Positions 7,357 to 15,491 of a stretch of 64,000 nucleotides of DNA are shown here, piece after piece; the stretch's first letter is position 1, and every line of letters begins with the position of its first letter. Under the pieces are notes generated by a model. That model worked only from the letters and a program-made list of their open reading frames with translations, did no database searches and was not told where the DNA came from. The stretch is from the NCBI GenBank assembly GCA_020161775.1, contig JAIUOW010000011.1, positions 110,294-174,293 on the forward strand, read 5' to 3'. This DNA comes from Pseudomonadota bacterium (GTDB lineage: Bacteria > Pseudomonadota > Gammaproteobacteria > Burkholderiales > Burkholderiaceae_C). Both the position numbers and the translations under genes were made by a program.

Positions 7357-8715
7357 CTACTTCAACGTGACCCGCTCCAGATAAAACGGCATGTGACAGG
7401 CCCAGCCCAGTTCGCGGCCAATGCGCTGGCGCAGGGCGTCGGCGGCGGCGGGCTCACCATGGGTGATGAAGGTGGTGCGCGGCGCGGCCGTGAAGCCGCG
7501 CAGCCACTGCATGATTTCGCCTGCGTCGGCGTGGGCTGACAGGCTGTCCAGGCGCGCCACCTCGGCGCGGATGGGCACCTCCTGGCCATGGATGCGCACG
7601 CTGTGCGCGCCGCCGGTGATGCTGGCGCCGCGCGTGCCGCCGGCCTGGTAGCCGGCAAACAGCAGGGTGTTGCGCTTGTGTGGCGCAAAGGCCTTGATGT
7701 GGTGCACCACGCGCCCGCCAGTGGCCATGCCGCTGGCCGCGATGATGACCATGGGCCCGCGCCGCGCGCTCAGCGCCTGTGAAGCCTGCGGCGTGTCCAC
7801 GATCTGGGCGGCACTGGCCATGGCCGCGCATTCGGCGGGGCTCAGGCGCAGCTCGTCCGGGTGCTTTTCATACACATGCAGGGCCGACGCGGCCATGGGG
7901 CTGTCCAGGTACACCGGCAGGTGGTGGATGGCGCCGCTGGCCTTGAGCTGGCTGATGGCGTGCAAAAGGCTCTGGGCGCGCCCCACCGCGAAGGCCGGTA
8001 TCACCACCGCGCCGCCGCGCGCGGCCGTGCGGTTGATGACCGCCGCCAGCGCCTGCAGGCCCTGCTGGTCCGGGTGGTCGCGGTCGCCGTAGGTGGATTC
8101 CACGACCAGGTAATCGGCGCCGTCCATGCGCACCGGCGCCTTGAGCACCGGGTCGTTGGGCCGCCCCAGGTCGCCCGAGAACAGCAGGCTGCGCGAGCCG
8201 TCGTCCAGCCGCACGAACGAGGACCCGGCCATGTGGCCGGAGCGTGACAGCCGCGCCTGCACACCCGGCACCGGCGACCAGCCGCGGTCCAGCGCCACGG
8301 GCTTGAGCAGCTTGAGGCTGCGCAGGGCGTCTTCCTTGGTGTAGAGCGGCTGCGCCGGGGTGTGGCGGCTGAAGCTGTGGCGGTTGGCGTAGGCGGCTTC
8401 TTCTTCCTGCAGGTGGCCTGAATCGGGCAGCAGGATGCGGCACAGGTCGGCGGTGGCGGCCGTGCAGTAGATCTTGCCCCGAAAGCCCTGGCGCACCAGC
8501 AGCGGCAGATAGCCGCTGTGGTCGATGTGCGCATGGGTCAGGATCACCGCGTCAATGTCGGCCGCCCGCACGGGCGGCTTTTGCCAGTTGCGCAGGCGCA
8601 GCTGCTTGTAGCCCTGGAACAGGCCGCAGTCCACCAGCAGGTGGCGGTCGTTGACGCGCAGCAGGTAGCGCGAGCCTGTAACGGTGTCGGTGGCGCCCAG
8701 GAACTGGAGTTTCAT
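7357..8715 (-). CDS. MBL-fold beta-CASP RNA-specificity-domain hydrolase
   Basis: 452 residues starting MKLQFLGATDTVTGS. It has the metallo-beta-lactamase metal motif HAHIDHSG, then GDLGRPNDP, the beta-CASP segment FAVGRAQSLLH, and a C-terminal HGEP, as in CPSF-type ribonucleases. The substrate in bacteria of this type is not known. ATG at 8715 is chosen over an upstream start because the beta strand of the fold begins immediately after it. The 66 bp above it belong to the gap before the GNAT gene on the same strand. Confidence 0.85.
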   Translation of the reverse strand: MKLQFLGATDTVTGSRYLLRVNDRHLLVDCGLFQGYKQLRLRNWQKPPVRAADIDAVILTHAHIDHSGYLPLLVRQGFRGKIYCTAATADLCRILLPDSGHLQEEEAAYANRHSFSRHTPAQPLYTKEDALRSLKLLKPVALDRGWSPVPGVQARLSRSGHMAGSSFVRLDDGSRSLLFSGDLGRPNDPVLKAPVRMDGADYLVVESTYGDRDHPDQQGLQALAAVINRTAARGGAVVIPAFAVGRAQSLLHAISQLKASGAIHHLPVYLDSPMAASALHVYEKHPDELRLSPAECAAMASAAQIVDTPQASQALSARRGPMVIIAASGMATGGRVVHHIKAFAPHKRNTLLFAGYQAGGTRGASITGGAHSVRIHGQEVPIRAEVARLDSLSAHADAGEIMQWLRGFTAAPRTTFITHGEPAAADALRQRIGRELGWACHMPFYLERVTLK

Positions 8716-8793
8716 GCGTTGCTTTCTGTCCCGGTCGATGAACGTAAAAGGTGCCCAGTCTGGCGCATCGGGTGGCGCCACGGTTGACCTGTG

Positions 8794-9246
8794 TCAACCG
8801 CCCGGGCGCACCACGTAGCGTACGAAGTCATCCGCCTGCGTGAACTGGTCGTACAGGTCGCGCGCCATCACGTTGTCCTTGTGGGTCATCCAGTACAGCC
8901 GGGCCCAGCCTTCGGCGCGCATGGCATTGCGCAGCCATTCGATCAGCGCGCGGCCCGCGCCCTGGCCGCGCGCCGCGGGGGCGACGTACAGGTCTTCCAG
9001 GTAGCACACGGCCTGCAGTTCCCAGGTGTTTTCATGGACCACGCAGTTGGCAAAGCCCACCACCTGCCCGCCGTGCTCGGCCACGATGCACATCACGGCC
9101 GCGTCCGGGTCCAGGATGCGGGCCCAGGTGCGGCGCGTGACGGCATCGCTCACGCTGGCCTTGTAAAAGTCGCAATAGCCCTGCCACAGCGCTTTCCAGG
9201 CGGCTTCGTCGGCGGGCAGGGCGGAGCGGATGGTCAGGGGGGTCAT
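8794..9246 (-). CDS. GNAT family N-acetyltransferase
   Basis: 150 residues. The acetyl-CoA loop is RGQGAGRALIEWL, preceded by LEDLYVAPAARG, a standard GNAT motif A. The later sequence YWMTHKDN resembles small N-acetyltransferases acting on amines or amino acids; the substrate cannot be told. ATG at 9246 is the only start that gives a normal GNAT N-terminus (MTPLTIRSALPAD). A poly-G/C tract lies directly upstream in place of a clear ribosome site. Confidence 0.85.
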   Translation of the reverse strand: MTPLTIRSALPADEAAWKALWQGYCDFYKASVSDAVTRRTWARILDPDAAVMCIVAEHGGQVVGFANCVVHENTWELQAVCYLEDLYVAPAARGQGAGRALIEWLRNAMRAEGWARLYWMTHKDNVMARDLYDQFTQADDFVRYVVRPGG

Positions 9247-9278
9247 GGTGTGGGTGGGGGGGGGGTGGGGCGGGGTGC
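9247..9278. repeat. G-rich tract with a run of ten G
   Basis: Between the GNAT start and the LysR stop, the plus strand is almost pure G with single T or C interruptions, including ten G in a row at 9256-9265. On the coding strand of the GNAT gene this is a C tract immediately upstream of its ATG. It could form a G-quadruplex or vary in length. Confidence 0.6.
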
Positions 9279-9296
9279 CCGCCAACTGTACGCGGC

Positions 9297-10211
9297 TCAG
9301 GCAAACAGTGCATGGCGCGCCGCATTGCGGATGGCCGCGACGGCCGGGTGGGTGATGCGCCGCTCGGCCGACAGGGCGTAAAACTCCTCGGCCAGTTCGT
9401 CCACCGTGGCCAGGCACACCACGCCGTACTGCCCGGCAATCTCGCCGGCCAGCACTGCCGGGCCAGTGAACAGGCCCATGCCCTGGCGGCCAAACGCCTT
9501 GGTCAGTGCGCCATCGTCGAATTCGGCCACCACGCGCGGCGTGATGCCCTGGGCGCGAAACCAGCCGTCCAGGCGCGGGCGCAGGGCGGTGTCACCGCCG
9601 GGCAGCAGCACGGGCAGCTCGCCAAGGCATTGCGCCAGGCGGGTCCTGGCGCGGCGCGGCGTCCAGCCATGGCGCGCCAGCAGGCCGGGGGCGGCGAAGA
9701 AGCTGGTCCCGGTGCGGCCCAGCAGGTGGCTATAGGCCTTGACGCTCACGCTGGCGGGCAGCGGCACGTCAGACACCACCATGTCCAGCTGGTGCACAGC
9801 CAGCGACGCCAGCAGGGTGGTCAGCTTGCCTTCGTGGCACATCAGCTTGCCGCTGCCCAGGTGGGGCAGGCACGGCTCCAGCACATGGGTGGCCACCGTC
9901 TTGGGCACCGAATCAGCCACACCCACCCGGAACGCCGCCTGCCAGCGCTCGTCGCGGCCGCTGCCCAGCGCGTCCTGCAGCGCGGCGCCCGCGGCAAAGA
10001 TTTCGTCCGCATAGCGCTGCACCATGCGGCCCGCGTCCGTGGGCTCCAGCCCCCGGCCTGCCTTGCGCAGCAAGGGGCGGCCCAGGCGCTGCTCCAGCTG
10101 CTTGATCTGGCTGCTCAGGGTTTGCGGCGTCAGGTGCAGCTGTTCGCTGGCGCGGGCGATGCTGCCGGTGCGCAGCACGGTCCAGAAATAGTGCAGGTGC
10201 TTGTAGTTCAT
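9297..10211 (-). CDS. LysR-family regulator, NhaR type
   Basis: 304 residues. The N-terminus MNYKHLHYFWTVLRTGS with LTPQTLSSQIKQLE is typical of NhaR-type LysR proteins, which respond to sodium or related ionic stress in enterobacteria. It is divergent from the SbtA-like permease at 10368 and most likely controls it. ATG at 10211 matches the family N-terminus; upstream in-frame codons add unrelated residues. A perfect GATTCA-N4-TGAATC palindrome lies in the shared gap. Confidence 0.85.
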   Translation of the reverse strand: MNYKHLHYFWTVLRTGSIARASEQLHLTPQTLSSQIKQLEQRLGRPLLRKAGRGLEPTDAGRMVQRYADEIFAAGAALQDALGSGRDERWQAAFRVGVADSVPKTVATHVLEPCLPHLGSGKLMCHEGKLTTLLASLAVHQLDMVVSDVPLPASVSVKAYSHLLGRTGTSFFAAPGLLARHGWTPRRARTRLAQCLGELPVLLPGGDTALRPRLDGWFRAQGITPRVVAEFDDGALTKAFGRQGMGLFTGPAVLAGEIAGQYGVVCLATVDELAEEFYALSAERRITHPAVAAIRNAARHALFA

Positions 10212-10237
10212 GGCTTGACACTTCGAATAATTCAGAT

Positions 10238-10253
10238 GATTCAACCATGAATC
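10238..10253. promoter_or_regulatory. Palindrome in LysR/permease intergenic region
   Basis: GATTCA-acca-TGAATC, a perfect inverted repeat 27 bp before the LysR start and 115 bp before the permease start. Position and symmetry fit a LysR-type operator (inference). Confidence 0.5.
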
Positions 10254-10367
10254 CTGATTTATCCAGAACAGTGAAAAGGTTAGATTCGCCGGATGACTGA
10301 ATTTCTGATGCCTGCGTTGCGGGGCGTGCGGCTTGCCATCAGGCACGCGGGGTAAGGAGCATGGACC

Positions 10368-11300
10368 ATGGTGCCCGATGTTGTTGTCCTGTTCTTTGCC
10401 CTGGGCCTGGTGGCCCGGCTGGCCGGCAGTGAGCTGAAAGTCCCCCAGGCGCTTTACGAAACGCTGTCGATCTACCTGCTGCTGGCCATCGGCCTGAAGG
10501 GCGGGGTCGAGATCAGCCGCCAGGACGCGGCGGCGCTGGCGCCGCAGATCGCCGCCTGCGTGGCGCTGGGCCTGGCCATTCCGTTCGTGCTGGTGCCTGT
10601 GCTGCGGCGCCTGGGCTTTTCAGGGGTGGACAGCGCCAGCCTGGCGGCGCACTATGGCTCGGTCAGCGTGGTGACCTTCGCCGTGGCGACCAGCTGGCTC
10701 AAGCAGGCAGGCATTCCCTACGAAAGCCATGCGGCGCTGTGGGTGGCGGTGATGGAGGCCCCCGCGCTGCTGACCGCGATCTTCCTGGCCCGCCGCCAGG
10801 GCTCGGGCCCCACCAACTGGAAGCGGCTGGCGCAGGATGTGCTGGCCGGCCCCTCGGTCATGCTGCTGACGGGCGGGCTCTTGATCGGTGCATTCATGGG
10901 CGCTGCCGGCACGGCGCCGCTGAACCCGGTGTTCGTGGACCCGTTCAAGGGCGTGCTGGCGCTGTTCATGCTGGAACTGGGCCTGGTGGCGGGCGAGCGC
11001 ATCGGCCAGGTGCGCCAGTTTGGCCTGCGGCTGCTGGCCTTCGGGGTGCTGGCACCTCTGGCGCTGGCCGTGCCCGGCGCACTGGTCGGGGTCTGGCTGG
11101 GCCTGAGCACCGGAGGCATTGCCATCCTGGCCACGCTGGCGGCCAGCGCCAGCTATATCGCGGCGCCCACGGCCATGCGCATTGCCGTGCCGCAGGCCAA
11201 CGCGGCGCTGTCGGTGGCGGCATCGCTGGGCGTGACGTTCCCGTTCAATGTGCTGGTAGGCATACCGCTGTACGCGGCGCTGGCAAGGCAGCTGGGCTGA
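10368..11300 (+). CDS. SbtA-like sodium-dependent bicarbonate transport family permease
   Basis: 310 residues, almost entirely hydrophobic, with about ten membrane segments. The sequence (SIYLLLAIGLKGGVEI near the start, AAHYGSVSVVTF, FVDPFKGVLALFMLELG in the middle) fits the SbtA/DUF897 family. Cyanobacterial SbtA imports bicarbonate with sodium; the substrate in heterotrophic betaproteobacteria is less clear. The divergent NhaR-type regulator supports a link to sodium. The gene is convergent with the FAD dehydrogenase gene, whose stop lies one base beyond its own. Confidence 0.8.
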   Translation: MVPDVVVLFFALGLVARLAGSELKVPQALYETLSIYLLLAIGLKGGVEISRQDAAALAPQIAACVALGLAIPFVLVPVLRRLGFSGVDSASLAAHYGSVSVVTFAVATSWLKQAGIPYESHAALWVAVMEAPALLTAIFLARRQGSGPTNWKRLAQDVLAGPSVMLLTGGLLIGAFMGAAGTAPLNPVFVDPFKGVLALFMLELGLVAGERIGQVRQFGLRLLAFGVLAPLALAVPGALVGVWLGLSTGGIAILATLAASASYIAAPTAMRIAVPQANAALSVAASLGVTFPFNVLVGIPLYAALARQLG

Positions 11301-11301
11301 T

Positions 11302-14300
11302 TCAGGCCAGCTGGCGGGCCAGCAGCGCCGCCACGTGGATGGCCTCGCGCTGCGCGCCGTCGTGGATCTGGTGGCGGCAGCTGGTGCCGTCGGCCACCAC
11401 GATGGCATCGGGCTGCTTGCGCACCGCAGGCAGCAGGCTCAGCTCGGCCATCTGCATGGACACGTCATGGTGTGATGCCTCGTAGCCGAAGCTGCCCGCC
11501 ATGCCGCAGCAGCTGCTCTCGATCAGCTCGGGCTGCGCGCCAGGGATCAACCGGATCACGTCCAGGATGGGGCTGACCGCGCCAAAGGCTTTCTGGTGGC
11601 AGTGGCCGTGCAGCAGGATGGGCTGGGCCACGGGCTTCAGGCGCGCCTTCAGCGCGTCCAGCTTGCCCCCCTGGGCCTGGTGCGCCAGGAATTCCTCCAG
11701 CAGCAGCGCATGGTCGGCAATGGTTCGCGCATCGGCGCCCAGGCCCATGGCCTGCAGCTCGTCGCGCAGCGTGAGCAGGCATGACGGCTCCAGGCCCACG
11801 ATGGCAATGCCCCTTTGCGCAAAGGGCAGCAGCGCGTCCACCAGCTCACGGGCCTTGGCGCGCGCCTGCTCCACCATGCCGGTGGCCAGGTAGGTGCGCC
11901 CGCAGCACAGGTGGCCGTCGGCTTTGGCCGCAATGTGCACGGTGTAGCCGGCCGCCTGCAGCACCTGCAAGGCGTCGCGTGCGTTGGCCGATTCAAAGTA
12001 GCCGTTGAAGGTGTCCACGAACAGCACCACCGGCTTGTCGGCGGCCAGCACCTCGTCGCGCGTGGCCCCGGCATGGGCGGTGTTGAAGAAATGCCTGCCC
12101 TGCCATTGCGGCAGGCTGCGCCGGGCCGACAGGCCCAGCAGCCTTTCACCCAGGCGGGCCAGCAGCGGGCTGCGGTTGCGCAGGTTCAAAAGCGGCGCGA
12201 ACCGGCTGGCCCAGGCCGCGTAGCGCGGCAGGTGGGCCACCAGCTTGTCCTTGAGCGTGTGGCCGTGCCGGGCCTTGTAGTGGTGCAGGAATTCCACCTT
12301 CATCTTCGCCATGTCCACGCCGGTGGGGCAGTCGCGCTTGCAGCCCTTGCAGCCCACGCACAGGTCCATGGCTTCCCTGACCGCTTCGCTGGTGATGCCC
12401 TCACCCCCCGCCCCTCTCCCAGGGGGAGAGGGGAGTTGACCCGACAGCGCCAGGCGCAGCGTGTTGGCCCGCCCACGCGTCAGGTGCTTTTCATCGCGCG
12501 TGACGCGATAGCTCGGGCACATGGTGCCGGCGTCAAATTTCCTGCAGTGGCCGTTGTTGTTGCACATCTCCACGGCCTTGGCAAAGCCCTGGGCCGGGTC
12601 GCCGCCTGTGCCGGGGGCGGTGGTGCGCTCGGTCACCGGGTCGTTCTGCACGTTCCAGGCGCTCCAGTCCAGTGCGGGCGTGAGCGGGATCACGCGGTAG
12701 GCGGGGGGGAAGCGCATGAGCCGCGTGTCGTCCATCTTCGGCGGGTTGACGATGCGCTGCGGGCTCAACAGGTTGGCGGGGTCGAAAAAGTCCTTGATCT
12801 GCGCGAAGGCCTCGTTGATCTTCGGGCCGAACTGCCATTCAATCCATTCGCCGCGGCACAGGCCGTCGCCGTGTTCGCCGCTGTAGGCGCCCTTGTACTT
12901 GCGCACCAGCGCGGCGGCTTCCTCGGCAATGGCGCGCATCTTGCGCGCACCGCCGTCGGGCCCGTCGCGGCGCATGTCCAGGATGGGCCGCACGTGCAGC
13001 GTGCCCACCGAGGCGTGGGCATACCAGGTGCCCTTGCTCCCGTATTTGCGGAACACCTGCGTCAGCGCGTCGGTGTACTCGGCCAGGTGTCCCAGCGGCA
13101 CGGCGCAGTCTTCAATGAAGCTCACCGGCTTGCCGTCGCCCTTCAGGCTCATCATGATGTTCAGGCCCGCCTTGCGCACGTCCCACAGGTTCTTCTGGGG
13201 CACGTCATCGGTCATGCGCACCACGCTGCCCGGCAGGCCCAGGTCGCCCATCAGCTGCACCAGCCTGTCCAGCTGGGGCAGCAGGGCCGCTTTGTCCGGC
13301 CCGGCAAATTCGACGAGCAGGATCGCGTCGGGGTCGCCAATGACGGCGGTGCGCACGATGGGCGCGAACGCCGGGTTGCGCAGCGACAGGTCGATCATCG
13401 TGCGGTCCACCAGCTCGATGGCGGTGAGCGTGCCGTCACCCAGGCGCGCAATGTGCTGGGCCGTGTCCATGGCCTTGTAAAAGGTGGGGAAGTTCACCAC
13501 GCCCAGCACCTTGGCGCGCGGCAGTTCGGCCAGCTGCAGCGTGAGCGTCTTCGTCAGCGCCAGCGTGCCTTCGCTGCCCACCAGCAGGTGGGCCAGGTTG
13601 ACCGAGCCATCGGCGGTGTAGGGCTTTTCGTTCTGGTTGTGGAAGATGTCCAGGTTGTAGCCGGCCACGCGGCGCAACACCTTGGGCCAGTGGCGGTCGA
13701 TCTCGGGGCGCAGGTTCATGGCCAGGTCGCGCACCCAGCGGCCCAGGTCGCGCGCGCGGCCGGTGCAGTCTTCGTACCGCGTGAAGTGGTGCAGCTCGCC
13801 GTCGGATGTCCAGGCGTCTGCCCCCAGCACGTTGTGCACCATGTTGCCCCAGGCAATGCTGCGGCTGCCGCACGAATTGTTGCCCGCCATGCCGCCCAGC
13901 GTGGCCTGCGCGCTGGTTGATACGTCCACCGGGTACCACAGGTTGAGTTTTTTCAGCGCCAGGTTCAGGTGGTCCAGCACCATGCCGGGCTCCACCGTGG
14001 CGGTGCGCTTCTCAGCGTCAAAGCTCACGATGCTGCGCACATGCTTGCTGTGGTCGATGACCAGGCCCGCGCCCACGGTCTGGCCGCACTGGCTGGTGCC
14101 GCCGCCGCGCGGAGCTATGGGCACGTTGAGGTCACGGCAGATGTCCAGCGCTGTCTTCACATCCGCCGCGCTGCGCGGCACGAAAACGCCCACGGGCAGG
14201 ACCTGGTAAATGGACGCATCCGTCGCGTAGCGGCCGCGGTCGGCGGGCGAGAACAACACCTCGCCCTGGGTTTCTTTTGCAAGCCGCGCGGCCAGGCGGC

Positions 14301-14391
14301 CGGCGGTTTCGTTGCTGACGGCGGCAACGGCGTCGTAGGCCTTGCCGGCGTCCATGCCGGCGGTGACGGTCAGGGGAAGGGGTGCGTTCAT
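11302..14391 (-). CDS. FAD-binding and Fe-S-binding D-2-hydroxyacid dehydrogenase (YdiJ-like)
   Basis: 1029 residues, the size of YdiJ-type enzymes. The N-terminal FAD-binding PCMH domain includes PRGGGTSQCGQTVG near residue 95; the middle domain is FAD-oxidase C-type; a ferredoxin motif CVGCKGCKRDCP lies near residue 675; and the C-terminal CCG-type cysteine domains include SCCGMAGSFG. Such enzymes oxidise D-lactate, glycolate or D-2-hydroxyglutarate and pass electrons to the respiratory chain. Residues about 652-665 (LPSPPGRGAGGEG) are encoded by a palindromic GC-rich repeat inserted in frame. The GntR gene begins upstream on the same strand and an aminotransferase operon is divergent, suggesting one pathway. 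Confidence 0.88.
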   Translation of the reverse strand: MNAPLPLTVTAGMDAGKAYDAVAAVSNETAGRLAARLAKETQGEVLFSPADRGRYATDASIYQVLPVGVFVPRSAADVKTALDICRDLNVPIAPRGGGTSQCGQTVGAGLVIDHSKHVRSIVSFDAEKRTATVEPGMVLDHLNLALKKLNLWYPVDVSTSAQATLGGMAGNNSCGSRSIAWGNMVHNVLGADAWTSDGELHHFTRYEDCTGRARDLGRWVRDLAMNLRPEIDRHWPKVLRRVAGYNLDIFHNQNEKPYTADGSVNLAHLLVGSEGTLALTKTLTLQLAELPRAKVLGVVNFPTFYKAMDTAQHIARLGDGTLTAIELVDRTMIDLSLRNPAFAPIVRTAVIGDPDAILLVEFAGPDKAALLPQLDRLVQLMGDLGLPGSVVRMTDDVPQKNLWDVRKAGLNIMMSLKGDGKPVSFIEDCAVPLGHLAEYTDALTQVFRKYGSKGTWYAHASVGTLHVRPILDMRRDGPDGGARKMRAIAEEAAALVRKYKGAYSGEHGDGLCRGEWIEWQFGPKINEAFAQIKDFFDPANLLSPQRIVNPPKMDDTRLMRFPPAYRVIPLTPALDWSAWNVQNDPVTERTTAPGTGGDPAQGFAKAVEMCNNNGHCRKFDAGTMCPSYRVTRDEKHLTRGRANTLRLALSGQLPSPPGRGAGGEGITSEAVREAMDLCVGCKGCKRDCPTGVDMAKMKVEFLHHYKARHGHTLKDKLVAHLPRYAAWASRFAPLLNLRNRSPLLARLGERLLGLSARRSLPQWQGRHFFNTAHAGATRDEVLAADKPVVLFVDTFNGYFESANARDALQVLQAAGYTVHIAAKADGHLCCGRTYLATGMVEQARAKARELVDALLPFAQRGIAIVGLEPSCLLTLRDELQAMGLGADARTIADHALLLEEFLAHQAQGGKLDALKARLKPVAQPILLHGHCHQKAFGAVSPILDVIRLIPGAQPELIESSCCGMAGSFGYEASHHDVSMQMAELSLLPAVRKQPDAIVVADGTSCRHQIHDGAQREAIHVAALLARQLA
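12398..12436. repeat. GC-rich palindromic repeat inserted in frame in the dehydrogenase gene
   Basis: A 39-bp element with core CCCCTCTCCC-A-GGGGGAGAGGGG, of the family usually found between genes. Here it lies inside the dehydrogenase reading frame and is translated as a Pro/Gly-rich loop just before the ferredoxin motif. A related copy is at 39995-40032. Confidence 0.7.
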
Positions 14392-14401
14392 GGGATCCTG
14401 T

Positions 14402-15088
14402 TCAGGCCTTGGCTTGTTGCTGGGCTGCGGCGCGCAGCTGCTCGATCACCACGTCGCGCTTGTGGTTCAGGTGGTCCACCAGCACGTTGCGCATGGCGGC
14501 CGGGTCGCGCGCGGCCAGCGCCGCGACCATTTTCTCGTGCTCGCCCACGGCGCGCTTCCATTTGTCTTCGTCCTGGTTGGAGCGAAAGCGCAGCGCCTGC
14601 AGCCGCGCGTTGACCTGGCGGTAGGTGGCGGTGAGCACCGGGTTCTTGGCGGCGGCGTTGATGGCGCCGTGGATCAGCGCATTGAGCCGGTAGTAGTTGG
14701 ACAGGTCGCGCCGGGTCCAGGCGGCCATCATTTCAAAGTGCATGGCGCGGATTTCGTCCAGCTCCGCGTCGGTGATTCGCTGCGCCGCCAGCTCGCCCGA
14801 TTGCGCTTCCAGCCCGGCCATCACCTCGAAGGTGTTGCGCACGTCGGCCTCGGTCAGCTCCACGGCAATCGCGCCGCGGTTGGGCAGCAGCTCCACCAGG
14901 CCTTCGGCGGCCAGCATCTTGATGGCTTCACGCAGGGGGGTGCGCGAGACATTGAGGACTTCGCTCAGTTCCCGTTCGTTCAGCTTGGCGCCGGGGGCGA
15001 TGCGGCCTTCCACCAGCATCTGGCGCAGGCGGTTCGCCACTTGGTCGTGCAGTGCGGTTCTGGGGATCGAGATGATTTCGGCTGTCAT
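14402..15088 (-). CDS. GntR-family regulator, FadR/FCD subfamily
   Basis: 228 residues. The N-terminal winged helix (LNERELSEVLNVSRTPLREA) and C-terminal FCD ligand domain are typical of regulators that sense carboxylic acids. ATG at 15088 fits the family start MTAEIISIPRTALHDQVA. A TTTTG-N4-CAAAA operator lies seven bases upstream of its start, and a near-identical copy precedes the divergent aminotransferase gene, so the protein probably represses itself and the whole locus until its acid ligand appears (inference). Confidence 0.9.
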   Translation of the reverse strand: MTAEIISIPRTALHDQVANRLRQMLVEGRIAPGAKLNERELSEVLNVSRTPLREAIKMLAAEGLVELLPNRGAIAVELTEADVRNTFEVMAGLEAQSGELAAQRITDAELDEIRAMHFEMMAAWTRRDLSNYYRLNALIHGAINAAAKNPVLTATYRQVNARLQALRFRSNQDEDKWKRAVGEHEKMVAALAARDPAAMRNVLVDHLNHKRDVVIEQLRAAAQQQAKA

Positions 15089-15094
15089 GGTGTT

Positions 15095-15110
15095 ATTTTG
15101 TATGCAAAAT
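15095..15110. promoter_or_regulatory. GntR operator copy 1
   Basis: ATTTTGtatgCAAAAT, a perfect inverted repeat around four bases, directly upstream of the GntR gene. It matches the site at 15453-15468 in 15 of 16 positions. Autoregulation is inferred. Confidence 0.7.
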
Positions 15111-15188
15111 CTCTGGTCGTCAAAGTTTCTGGCCAAGACCTCGCGGCAAAGCCACGCCTGGCGCGCCAACGGTGGTGTACCCGGGTCC

Positions 15189-15426
15189 GGGGTTCGCGGC
15201 GGGCGGTGTGCGGCGGGGCGATTTCTGCGGTGGCGAGAAGCGCAGGGGGGAGTGTCGGCGCGCTTTAGCGCGCGACGTGACATGCTCGCCGCGGCTGTTT
15301 GAGCGCAGCGCGCAGCGCGTAGCGAGTTCCGCGGCGCGACCGACCCCCGAGCATCACAGCGGAGTTTTCGCGAAGCGAAAACCGCCGCAGTATGAGCCCC
15401 GCCGCACACCGCCCGCCGCGAACCCC
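15189..15426. repeat. 238-bp structured inverted-repeat element
   Basis: Outer arms 15189-15219 and 15396-15426 are perfect 31-bp inverted repeats. Inside are further nested pairs: TGCGGtGG / CCGCCGCA, GTGACATGCTCG / CGAGCATCAC, and GCCGCGG / CCGCGGC, with local hairpins GCGCGC-ttta-GCGCGC and GTTTTCGC-gaa-GCGAAAAC. The whole can fold as one branched cruciform. It contains no gene, and looks like a MITE or similar non-autonomous element lying between the two GntR operators. Confidence 0.7.
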
Positions 15427-15452
15427 GCGCTTACGGAAAGCTTGACAAATGA

Positions 15453-15468
15453 ATTTTGTATGCAAAAA
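15453..15468. promoter_or_regulatory. GntR operator copy 2
   Basis: ATTTTGtatgCAAAAA, 15 of 16 identical to the copy beside the GntR gene, 24 bp before the aminotransferase ATG. TTGACA at 15442-15447 could be the -35 of the operon promoter, so a bound repressor would cover the promoter (inference). Confidence 0.7.
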
Positions 15469-15491
15469 ATGCGGAAAACGGAGAAACCGCA

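Noticed and set aside
11815-13920. A 701-codon open frame opposite the FAD/Fe-S dehydrogenase
   Set aside because: The dehydrogenase on the other strand has full family motifs; the antisense frame has none and shows shadow composition.
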